From: DASXTW01 sp046726275
Lineage (GTDB): Bacteria > Actinomycetota > UBA4738
DNA: 8,245 nucleotides
Direction: 5' to 3'
Assembly (NCBI GenBank): GCA_046726275.1
Contig: JBKPAF010000066.1
Location: 1 to 8,245, forward strand
Shown here: positions 1 to 5,834 of the stretch, one piece after another
Numbering within the stretch: position 1 is the first letter of the stretch
Layout of the letters: the number at the start of each line of letters is the position of its first letter
Notes under the pieces: generated by a model
Told to the model about the DNA's origin: nothing
Databases searched by the model: none
What the model saw: only the letters and a program-made list of their open reading frames with translations
Position numbers and translations under genes: made by a program

Positions 1-2
1 CC

Positions 3-497
3 GTCAATGTGAAGTATCACGAGCGGTTGAAGGCAGAGGAGCCGAGACCCGAGAACCTGCGGCGGTACGTCCACGTCGGCAGGATGTCGGGCGAGTTTCG
101 CCGCGGCGCGCTTGATTCGCTCAAGGGCAGGGGCGAGCTGGCCGTGATGTGGATCGAACACCTGTTGCTGCATTCGATGCTCCAGCATCCGAGCGGCGAA
201 TGGACGTGGGGACGCTACGTCGTCGTTCACCCGGACCGAAATACTGATTTCGCGAAGGCGTGCGCCCGCTATCGCGGCTTGCTGAACGACGACACCAAGT
301 TCTCGTCGATGACTCTCGAGACCCTGCTCGACGCTGGAGCCCTCCCGAAGCGGACAGTCAAGGCGCTCCGCGAGCGTTACTTCCCGCGTGAGCTATCGCT
401 CAAGCCGAAACAGACCCGGCCGACAACGCCAACTTCGCCGAGGCGTGAGCTCGTTACCGAGCGCTACTCGCAGACCAGTCCACCTTCGCCTCGATGA
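3..497 (+). CDS. C-terminal part of a PD-(D/E)XK nuclease-like protein (PGN_0703-type), 5' end outside the window
   Basis: The frame is open to the left edge, so the GTG at 9 is probably an internal Val codon and not a start. From memory of the family, VKYHE, an Asn-Leu-Arg-Arg-Tyr block, the HPSGEWTWGRYVVVHP stretch, the F-A-x-A-C-A-R-Y-R segment and the closing MTLE-LLDAGALP plus LRERY resemble the C-terminal region of PGN_0703-like nuclease-fold proteins. VKYHE may hold the Lys of the catalytic (D/E)xK, but the rest of the active site would be upstream and cannot be checked. Similarity appears to end near 'RERYFPREL' (about 395). The remaining roughly 35 residues are low-complexity Pro/Thr/Arg and read out of frame through a second copy of the same C-terminus, so this tail looks like an artefact of rearrangement. 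The family assignment is moderate and the role (restriction/defence or repair) is unknown. It could itself be a dead fragment. Confidence 0.5.
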   Translation, partial: VNVKYHERLKAEEPRPENLRRYVHVGRMSGEFRRGALDSLKGRGELAVMWIEHLLLHSMLQHPSGEWTWGRYVVVHPDRNTDFAKACARYRGLLNDDTKFSSMTLETLLDAGALPKRTVKALRERYFPRELSLKPKQTRPTTPTSPRRELVTERYSQTSPPSPR

Positions 498-583
498 CGT
501 TGGAGGAGTTTCTTGATGCCGGTGCCCTGCCGGCGCCGACGGTTCGGACCCTTCGAGACCGGTACAACGCGCGGTTGACCTGA
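413..583 (+). pseudogene. Second, truncated paralogous copy of the same C-terminus, with in-frame TGA
   Basis: Read in the frame of the ATG at 494, this segment gives DPADNANFAEA, a TGA at 446-448, then ARYRALLADQSTF, SMTLEEFLDAGALP and LRDRYNARLT, ending at a TGA at 581-583. It aligns almost without gaps to the preceding gene's NTDFAKACARYRGLL...SMTLETLLDAGALP...LRERYF (about 230-395), with roughly 60% identical residues by eye. The in-frame TGA sits exactly where the first copy has a Cys TGC codon. The copy has no N-terminal part: similarity begins within about 20 nt of where the first copy's similarity ends. The divergence argues against a recent tandem duplication. A deletion joining two older paralogues, followed by decay, fits better. 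It ends 5 nt before the stop of the convergent cyclase gene. Confidence 0.7.
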
Positions 584-588
584 GTCGT

Positions 589-2652
589 TCAGCTCCAGTC
601 GACCGAGACGACGTCCAGCTCTTCTGACACGCCTTTCAGGGCCACCGGCCAGGGCGCGGACACTGGGTGGGTCGAATTCGCTTCGCTGGCAGTCACGGCC
701 GAGGCGAGCACCTGTCCACCTTCGGCGAGGGCCGCGATCCTTGCGGCGACATGGACTCCCTTTCCGCTGTAGTCGCCTCCGCGCTGGTTGGCCGCCGTCG
801 TGTGAAGGCCGATCCGGACGCTCGGGGCGAAGCCATGGGTCCGCCGATGCTCCGTGAGGGCGCGTTGAACGGACACCGCGCTCTCGATCGCCGCCTTCCC
901 CGAGTCGAACGCCACGAAGAAGCCGTCGCCGGTGGAGCTCACGACTTCGCCGCCGTGGCTGTCGAACAGGGAGCGGAGGGTTTCGTTGTGCCAGCGAAGG
1001 AGGTGTTCCCAGTCCTTGTCGCCCATCGCCTCGGCGAGGCTCGTCGACCCGACGATGTCGGTGAACAGGAACGTTTTCCTGGTCGTGGCCGCGGCGGCCC
1101 GGCGCCCCGCGGCGATCTGGATGGCCTCGGTGGCCACTGCGGAGTCGCGGATGGCCCCGAGCCGCTCGAATTCAGTCTTCGCCGTTTCCAGCTCCAGGTC
1201 GGCTTGGTCATCCTGCTCAAGCCGTCGGAACGCGGAGGCCAGCACGAGCCGGTCCTTCGCTACTTCGTAAGGGGCTCCCACTTCCTGCCAGTGGCGGATG
1301 GCGGTGCGGAGCTCGCGGGTTGCCTTTTCCGCATTCCCCTCGGCAAGGTGCACCCGGCCCCATGCCTCGTGCTTGGTCGCGTGCAGAGCGGGCGATGAGT
1401 ACGAGTCCGCGATGGTGGTGACTTCCTCTGCTGCCTTCCTCGCCGTCGCAGGGTCCTTCGCGGCAACGGCGATCTCGACCTGAGCGGGAAGCATCCGGGT
1501 CCGAGCCCAACGGTCCCTCGTCTCCTCCTCGAGGGCGGAGTTGATCGCCGTGGACGCGGCCTTGACCTTCCCCTCGCTCAACCTGATCAGTGACAGGGCC
1601 GGCTGGGGCACCCGACCAAGGGAGTGAGCCTGTCGAAGGGCCTCCTCTGCTCCGGTCAGGTCTCCCATCCGCATCCTCATCTCCCCCAGGGCGTAGAACC
1701 CGTCGGCGAGCGGTGGGCCCGCGTTGTAAGCGGCCAGCTCCTGGGTCGCTTGCTGAAGCTCCTGCTCGGCGCGCTCCAACGCTCCTTGGAGCCCGACGAT
1801 CTCGGCTCGGTGGACCCGGCAGACCCCTGGGAACCCGCTGATGGCCTGGCGTTCACACCACCGATGCGCCGCCTCCGTCCACTCGCTCGCTCGCCGATAG
1901 TCCGTCGTGTTGCGACAGGCAGCGATCATGCCGCAGTAGGCGACGCCGGCCGTGAACGGAGTGAGCTCGCCATTCACGGCGGCGATGGTCGCTTCCTCCA
2001 TCAGGGGGAACCCCTCGTCGGTGCGGCCGAGAGCGATCAGGAGCCGTCCTTGCTGCTGGAGTCCCCACGCCTGGAGGTCCGGGTCTCCGAAGCGAGCGCC
2101 GATCTCGACCGCGTTTGCCGCGAGCTCGACGGCTCGATCGAAGTCGCCGGACGCCTCCGCCACCCAGCTCCGGGTCAGTGCGAGATACCCGTGCGCATAG
2201 CTCTCCGGCTGCCCGTCCAGAAGCCGCTCACCCCTGTTTGCCCAGGCGGACGCGATGGACTGTTTCTGCTTCATGAAGTACTCGCGGCCGAGATCGAAGG
2301 CGATGGCAGCGGCCCTCGACTTGTTCCCCCCATCGAGGTGAGCCTTGAAGGCGCGTTCCCTGGCCTCCGTGGCCAGGTCGGGCTGGGCGGAGAACCATGC
2401 GGCCTGAGCCAGACGTTCCAGGTCCTCCGGCTCCATGGAACCTTCACGGTCGGCCTGCGAAAGGAGGTCGAAGGCGTCCCTCCATTGATGTGCTTCGAGC
2501 GCCTCGCGGCCCGCGGACAGGGAGGTCGAGCCGCCTCGTTGCTTCGTCTCCATGGAACGGCATTGTCCCACCGCCACGGCAGCGCGGCTCGCGCCAGCTC
2601 GCCGGTGGTCCCTGGATGTCCTCTCCTGCGGGCGAGGCGGCTCTCTAGTCAT
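589..2652 (-). CDS. TPR-like repeat protein with C-terminal class III adenylate/guanylate cyclase domain
   Basis: Residues about 40-515 are alpha-helical, Ala/Glu/Leu-rich and TPR-like (WRDAFDLLSQADREG, a WxxxAxRWCxRQ segment, then CRVHRAEIVGLQG). They resemble the helical region of large actinobacterial LuxR-type regulators and cyclases. Residues 526-687 are a class III cyclase domain: KTFLFTDIVGST (metal Asp532), STGDGFFVAF (metal Asp576), RIGLHT, GKGVHVAARI and LKGVSEELDVVSVD. Three expected catalytic positions differ. The base-selecting Lys appears as Ser572, its partner Asp as Lys631, and the transition-state Asn as His634, while Arg638 is kept. Activity and substrate (ATP or GTP) are therefore uncertain. 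No membrane segment, AAA ATPase or HTH is visible, so a soluble sensor/cyclase is likely. The start is doubtful: the first 33 residues are Arg/Ala-rich with lower GC at third positions, and Met34 (ATG at 2553-2551) leads straight into the repeat region. No good ribosome site precedes either. Its stop lies 5 nt from the convergent nuclease remnant. Confidence 0.85.
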   Translation of the reverse strand: MTREPPRPQERTSRDHRRAGASRAAVAVGQCRSMETKQRGGSTSLSAGREALEAHQWRDAFDLLSQADREGSMEPEDLERLAQAAWFSAQPDLATEARERAFKAHLDGGNKSRAAAIAFDLGREYFMKQKQSIASAWANRGERLLDGQPESYAHGYLALTRSWVAEASGDFDRAVELAANAVEIGARFGDPDLQAWGLQQQGRLLIALGRTDEGFPLMEEATIAAVNGELTPFTAGVAYCGMIAACRNTTDYRRASEWTEAAHRWCERQAISGFPGVCRVHRAEIVGLQGALERAEQELQQATQELAAYNAGPPLADGFYALGEMRMRMGDLTGAEEALRQAHSLGRVPQPALSLIRLSEGKVKAASTAINSALEEETRDRWARTRMLPAQVEIAVAAKDPATARKAAEEVTTIADSYSSPALHATKHEAWGRVHLAEGNAEKATRELRTAIRHWQEVGAPYEVAKDRLVLASAFRRLEQDDQADLELETAKTEFERLGAIRDSAVATEAIQIAAGRRAAAATTRKTFLFTDIVGSTSLAEAMGDKDWEHLLRWHNETLRSLFDSHGGEVVSSTGDGFFVAFDSGKAAIESAVSVQRALTEHRRTHGFAPSVRIGLHTTAANQRGGDYSGKGVHVAARIAALAEGGQVLASAVTASEANSTHPVSAPWPVALKGVSEELDVVSVDWS

Positions 2653-2735
2653 CGCCCAAGTGACACCCTAGGCTTAGGAGGCATGCTGGTTGCGACCGAT
2701 AATCAGGTGAAAAGCTCACTTCGAGGGCGGGATCG
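2653..2735. promoter_or_regulatory. Divergent intergenic region between the cyclase and cpaE-like genes
   Basis: Two weak promoter candidates face away from each other. For the plus strand, GATAAT at 2698-2703 matches five of six -10 bases, with TTAGGA at 2674-2679 as a poor -35 and an 18-bp spacer; transcription would begin near 2710. For the minus strand, TAGGGT (complement of 2665-2670) fits the TANNNT -10 form but no clear -35 precedes it; the start would be about 5 nt from the ATG at 2652, giving a nearly leaderless message. A short CCTA-N4-TAGG dyad (2667-2678) lies between them. A perfect AGGAGG occurs at 2676-2681 in front of a mini-ORF. All assignments here are by eye. Confidence 0.3.
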
Positions 2736-2739
2736 TTGA
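2683..2739 (+). other. Possible 18-aa leader ORF coupled to the cpaE-like gene
   Basis: ATG at 2683 opens MLVATDNQVKSSLRGRDR, and its TGA (2737-2739) overlaps the TTG start (2736-2738) of the large ATPase gene as TTGA, a classic arrangement for translational coupling. AGGAGG stands just upstream at 2676-2681, but only 1 nt separates it from the ATG, which is too close for normal initiation. If the GATAAT at 2698-2703 is the real -10 box, transcription would start inside this ORF and it would not be made. Treat it as a candidate only. Confidence 0.2.
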
Positions 2740-5711
2740 ACCTCGTCTTGGTCGCGCCGGCTTCCGAAGGTCCGGGTCCGCTGGACGACCTCCTGCAGGA
2801 TCATCCGGACCTGAACGTCGTGGCGCGTGTGGACTCTGCCCGGGACGTCCCCGTGGCGCTGCGGGAGTTGCCGACTCACGTCGGCCTCACCGCGCTGGTC
2901 TCCCTTGAGCTGACCGGTACCCAGGATGCTTTGTGGTTGATCCGAACGATCCGTCAGTACTTCCCGAGCTTCCGGATCCTTGCCTTCGGGACCAGCACCG
3001 GACAGACCACGATCGAGAACGCCTTTTTCGCCGGCGCGGACGGGTATCTCGACACGACGGCTGACCCGGATCGACTGGCGGAAGCTTTGCGCCAGACCAG
3101 TCGAGACATCGTCCTGGTCGAGAGTCCCAACGGTCAGCCGCTCGATGAGGTCGACACCTTGCTCGAGCCAGAGCCTTCGGCTCTTCCCGAGTTGCCGGTG
3201 GAGCCGATCCAGGTTCCAGAACCCACTCCAGAGCCTCCGCCAGAGCCGGTCCGACCGCCCGAGCCGGTCCGCCCGCCCGAGCCTCCGCCAGAGCCGGTCC
3301 GACCGCCCGAGCCGGTCCGCCCGCCAGAGCCTCCGCCAGAGCCGGTCCGACCGCCAGAGCCGGTCCGCCCGCCCGAGCCTGTACCACCCCTCGAGCCCGC
3401 GCCGACTCCAATCCCGAGCCCTCTTCGGCCTCCCCAGCAGCCGTGGACGTTCAGCGGTCAGCGTGGATCTCGTGCAAAGGACAGGCGACGGAAGCGAGAG
3501 AAGGAACAGAAGGAATTGGTGGAGCCGGCTGACGGGGCGATTCTGCTCACCGGGCTCCCCAGGCCCGAGGGTCAACCCGTTGCAGATCGACAACCTTTCG
3601 ATGAGCCTCAGCAGGATCAACCGACGCGCGAGCGGCGTGTGCCATTCGAATACGTGGACCCCGCCGAGGGGACCGTTCTCCTGGAAGGGCCGCGGGTCAA
3701 GCGACGCAGGCTCTTCGACCGCTGGCGCCGTGGCGAACGGGCTTCCGAGGCAGGTGAGCAGGCGCCCGGGCTCAAGAAGGACGCCTCAGCGGCCAAGAAG
3801 CCCATCCCGTCTTCCGCTGGCCCGGCTCAGCCGCCGGATTGGAAGTCGGACTCCTTCGTATGGACCGCCGAGCCGAAGCGGCCGCGTACTGAAAAGCCCC
3901 GGCGCCGACGGTCCAGGGCCGAACCTGCATCTGGGCAGGAGCCGATCGTGGAATCACCCCAGCCTTTTCCAGCGCCTCAGCCGAACCGGCAGAAGGCCTC
4001 GAAGGCGAGTCCGCGCGGATCCCCGACTGAGCAGGACAAGCTCGAGAAGCCTCGCCAGGGGACCACGACAGTTCAGGTCAAGCACCAAGCCGATCTCGAG
4101 GTCGGACTCAAGGCGGCGACCGAAGAGGTGCGATCACCCTCCCCCCCGAACCTCGAAATCTCCGAGCAGGAGAGCTATTCCCAGGAGCACAGTCCTCCTC
4201 CTAGGAAGCGCAGAGTGTGGGGCCGGCGGGGCAAGACGAAGAAGGTTCCACCTCCCGAGGTGGCGGTTGTCGAGCCGCGACCCGAGCTCCAGCCCGAGCC
4301 GAAGCCGCAACCCGAACCCGAGCCGCAACCCGAGCCCGAGCCGGTGCTCCAGGCCCCCGAACCCGAGCCCCAACCCGAACCCGAGCCCGAGCCGGAGCTC
4401 CAGGCCCCCGAACCCGAGCCCCAACCCGAACCCGAGCCCGAGCCGCAACCCGAGCCCGAGCCGCAACCCGAGCCCCAACCCCAGCAGGAAGAGCGCGACT
4501 TCACCAGACCAGAGTCCGACTATTTCGAACGAGACGGGATCGGGCTGGTCGTCGTCGGCATCCCCGTCTCTGAGCGGGATCGGGTGGCCAGGGCGATGGA
4601 TTGCGAACCGGAGCTGATCCGATGGCTCCCGAGCGCCACGGCCGCCGAGGCGTTCCTCTCGGACCATCGAGGATTCACGTTCGTCCTTCTGCTGACGCCC
4701 GCGATCAAGACTCAGGATGCGTTCGGCATGGCCGACTACGTGGCCAGTCTCGATCCCGCCACCGGGATGGTCCTCTTGGGCGATCGTTCGGACGAGGATT
4801 TCCTCTTGGCCGCGCTACGAGCGGGTGTCCGCGAGGTGGTCGATCCGACCGCTCCGCCAACCGAGCTGGCCCAAGCCCTGGAGCGAGTGATGGAGGCCTC
4901 GGCGCGTATCCGTTCGACGCGAGGCACGGCACCCTTGGACCCGGTCCCCGGGACCGGAACGATCATCTCGGTCTTTTCGTCCAAGGGAGGAACCGGGAAG
5001 ACGTTCCTCGCGACGAACCTGGCGGTGGCCCTGGCTGCACAGTCGGGCGCGGACACGGCGGTGGTGGATCTCGACCTCGCTCTCGGCGACACAGTGTCGT
5101 ATTTCGGTGCGGAGGCCCCGCTCGATCTCCTCGGGATGACGGGGTTGGCCGACCGGGCCGACCGTGTGGCCATACGCCGGGCCGGCCTCCAGGTCGGCGA
5201 TCACCTCTGGGCCTACGCCATGCAGCCCGATTCGATCTCCCCTGCTCGTCTGTCCGGCGAAACCGTGGCCAAGATCCTCAGGTCGCTTCAGCGCAATTTC
5301 ACCTACACCGTTGTGGACACAGCGCCGGCCTACAGCGATCAGTCCCTGGCTGCGCTGGATCTCGCGAACGTGATCTGCCTGGTGACCGTTCTCGACGTCG
5401 TTGCCGTGCGCCACCTTTCCTCGGCCTTCAACACTCTGCTGTCGCTGGGGATCCCACCCGGCCGGTTCCTCGTCGTGCTGAACCGAGCCGGCAGCAAGGT
5501 GAAGCTCTCCGCAGCGGACGTGGAACACGTGCTCAAGTTCGAAGCCGACGCCCTCATCCCATCCAGCCGACTGGTTCCTCTGTCCCTGAACAGAGGCCGG
5601 CCCGTGTACCTCGAAGACCCGAAGTCCAACGTGGCCAAGGGGATCGGCGATCTGGCCAGGCGGATCAGAGAGCTCCACCCAGCCTCTACTCGACAACCTA
5701 CCCCCGGGTAG
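2736..5711 (+). CDS. Long CpaE/TadZ-like ParA/MinD-family ATPase with two receiver-like domains and Pro/Glu-rich repeats
   Basis: This 991-aa protein begins at TTG 2736, the only start codon in the frame after a stop at 2700-2702, with GAGGG (2723-2727) 8 nt upstream. Order of parts: a degenerate receiver-like domain (about 1-130; no phospho-acceptor Asp and no conserved Lys, but AFFAGADGYLDTTADPDRLAEAL is typical); a Pro/Glu repeat (about 143-230); a basic, probably disordered linker (231-512); a second Pro/Glu repeat (513-586); a second receiver-like domain (about 600-735); and a P-loop ATPase (about 740-985). The ATPase has a deviant Walker A KGGTGKT (signature Lys750, P-loop Lys755), an A' segment VVDLDLALGD (Asp778, Asp780) and Walker B YTVVDTAP (Asp861). 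Receiver-like plus deviant ATPase is the layout of CpaE/TadZ, which place Tad pilus machinery at cell poles or act as ATPase positioning factors. Usual members are about 400-500 aa, so this one is twice as long. No C-terminal membrane-binding amphipathic helix is evident. No other tad gene is in the window, so the partner is unknown. Confidence 0.85.
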   Translation: MNLVLVAPASEGPGPLDDLLQDHPDLNVVARVDSARDVPVALRELPTHVGLTALVSLELTGTQDALWLIRTIRQYFPSFRILAFGTSTGQTTIENAFFAGADGYLDTTADPDRLAEALRQTSRDIVLVESPNGQPLDEVDTLLEPEPSALPELPVEPIQVPEPTPEPPPEPVRPPEPVRPPEPPPEPVRPPEPVRPPEPPPEPVRPPEPVRPPEPVPPLEPAPTPIPSPLRPPQQPWTFSGQRGSRAKDRRRKREKEQKELVEPADGAILLTGLPRPEGQPVADRQPFDEPQQDQPTRERRVPFEYVDPAEGTVLLEGPRVKRRRLFDRWRRGERASEAGEQAPGLKKDASAAKKPIPSSAGPAQPPDWKSDSFVWTAEPKRPRTEKPRRRRSRAEPASGQEPIVESPQPFPAPQPNRQKASKASPRGSPTEQDKLEKPRQGTTTVQVKHQADLEVGLKAATEEVRSPSPPNLEISEQESYSQEHSPPPRKRRVWGRRGKTKKVPPPEVAVVEPRPELQPEPKPQPEPEPQPEPEPVLQAPEPEPQPEPEPEPELQAPEPEPQPEPEPEPQPEPEPQPEPQPQQEERDFTRPESDYFERDGIGLVVVGIPVSERDRVARAMDCEPELIRWLPSATAAEAFLSDHRGFTFVLLLTPAIKTQDAFGMADYVASLDPATGMVLLGDRSDEDFLLAALRAGVREVVDPTAPPTELAQALERVMEASARIRSTRGTAPLDPVPGTGTIISVFSSKGGTGKTFLATNLAVALAAQSGADTAVVDLDLALGDTVSYFGAEAPLDLLGMTGLADRADRVAIRRAGLQVGDHLWAYAMQPDSISPARLSGETVAKILRSLQRNFTYTVVDTAPAYSDQSLAALDLANVICLVTVLDVVAVRHLSSAFNTLLSLGIPPGRFLVVLNRAGSKVKLSAADVEHVLKFEADALIPSSRLVPLSLNRGRPVYLEDPKSNVAKGIGDLARRIRELHPASTRQPTPG
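3237..3380 (+). repeat. Three tandem 48-bp units encoding (PPEPVRPPEPVRPPEP)x3
   Basis: Units at 3237-3284, 3285-3332 and 3333-3380 differ from one another by only one or two c/a changes, all silent at the third base of Pro codons. They encode residues 168-215 of the CpaE-like protein and sit inside a wider Pro/Glu-rich stretch (about 3163-3420). The near identity points to recent expansion by slippage or unequal exchange. The Pro-Glu-Pro-Val-Arg pattern should form an extended, stiff spacer between domains. Confidence 0.95.
4344..4445 (+). repeat. Two tandem 51-bp units within a second Pro/Glu/Gln-rich tract
   Basis: Units 4344-4394 and 4395-4445 are identical over 48 nt (4347-4394 and 4398-4445) and differ only in the first codon (Val or Glu). 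Each encodes LQAPEPEPQPEPEPEP. Simpler Pro-Glu/Pro-Gln dipeptide repeats flank them, for about 4272-4490 overall (residues 513-586). The tract lies just before the second receiver-like domain, so it acts as another extended linker of a different sequence type from the first array. Confidence 0.9.
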
Positions 5712-5719
5712 GTTATGGT
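5690..5719 (+). promoter_or_regulatory. Likely sigma-70-type promoter of the aceA operon
   Basis: TCGACA at 5690-5695 matches five of six bases of the TTGACA -35 box. TATGGT at 5714-5719 matches four of six of TATAAT and fits the actinobacterial TANNNT form. The spacer is 18 bp. Transcription would start near 5726, leaving a leader of about 110 nt before the aceA ATG at 5835. The -35 and spacer lie inside the last codons of the upstream ATPase gene, whose stop is 5709-5711. The spacer is almost wholly occupied by a palindrome, which supports a regulated promoter. Confidence 0.45.
5695..5714. promoter_or_regulatory. Palindromic operator candidate O1 in the aceA promoter spacer
   Basis: AACCTACCC and GGGTAGGTT form a perfect 9-bp inverted repeat with 2 nt between the arms. 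It fills the gap between the candidate -35 and -10 boxes and covers the stop codon of the CpaE-like gene. A protein bound here would act directly on RNA polymerase at aceA. As RNA it could also fold into an 8-bp stem with a 4-nt loop at the end of the upstream transcript, but no U-run follows, so an intrinsic terminator is less likely. Confidence 0.5.
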
Positions 5720-5834
5720 TTAGCCCGATCCTTCCCCGGGTACCAGAACGCTAAGTTACCGAGCGGTAGGTGTCTCGCAGGCGCCGTGACCTGCCGAAGT
5801 GGTGGCATTTCACCCTCGCAGCCCTGGAGGACCG
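5712..5834 (+). other. aceA leader region
   Basis: Apart from the -10 box, the second operator candidate and the aceA ribosome site (GGAGG 5826-5830), this 123-bp stretch holds no gene. No riboswitch pattern was recognised. A CCCGGGTACC segment at 5736-5745 is locally self-complementary but short. Confidence 0.5.
5757..5770. promoter_or_regulatory. Second operator candidate O2 (TACC-N4-GGTAGG)
   Basis: TACCGAGCGGTAGG repeats the core of the upstream palindrome (TACCCCCGGGTAGG at 5699-5712): the TACC and GGTAGG blocks and their 4-nt spacing are the same while the middle differs. The inverted arms here are TACCG and CGGTA with 2 nt between. The sites are 58 bp apart, and this one would lie about 30 nt inside the aceA leader, 65 bp before the ATG. 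Two spaced copies suggest paired or looping binding by one regulator. Confidence 0.4.

Noticed and set aside
446..448. TGA at a Cys position read as selenocysteine
   Set aside because: The copy is truncated, lacks a start, and Cys at this place is not a known redox site. No SECIS-like hairpin was evident. A nonsense change in a dead fragment is simpler.
1624..2739. A 371-codon open frame on the plus strand, antisense to the cyclase gene
   Set aside because: It mirrors the codon structure of the minus-strand gene, has no recognisable domain, is Arg/Pro/Gly-rich and has no ribosome site. Long antisense frames are expected in GC-rich DNA.
3237..3380. Possible CRISPR-like array
   Set aside because: The repeats are directly adjacent with no unique spacers, are a whole number of codons long and translate to a Pro/Glu repeat within a gene.
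2703..3620. A 305-codon minus-strand frame with Arg-Leu-Trp-Arg repeats opposite the CpaE-like gene
   Set aside because: The repeats are the reverse reading of the 48-bp Pro/Glu units. The plus-strand frame has clear domains and explains the DNA.
2980..4617. A 545-codon plus-strand frame inside the CpaE-like gene
   Set aside because: It is an out-of-frame shadow made of Arg/Ser/Pro-rich sequence. It runs through both repeat arrays and matches nothing known.
5695..5714. Intrinsic terminator of the CpaE-like gene
   Set aside because: The hairpin is not followed by a run of T, and it lies inside the core promoter of aceA. An operator is the better reading, though some RNA hairpin effect is not excluded.
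5799..5834. Extension of aceA to the upstream ATG at 5799
   Set aside because: The extra 12 residues have no family support, and the ATG at 5835 has a GGAGG site just before it.
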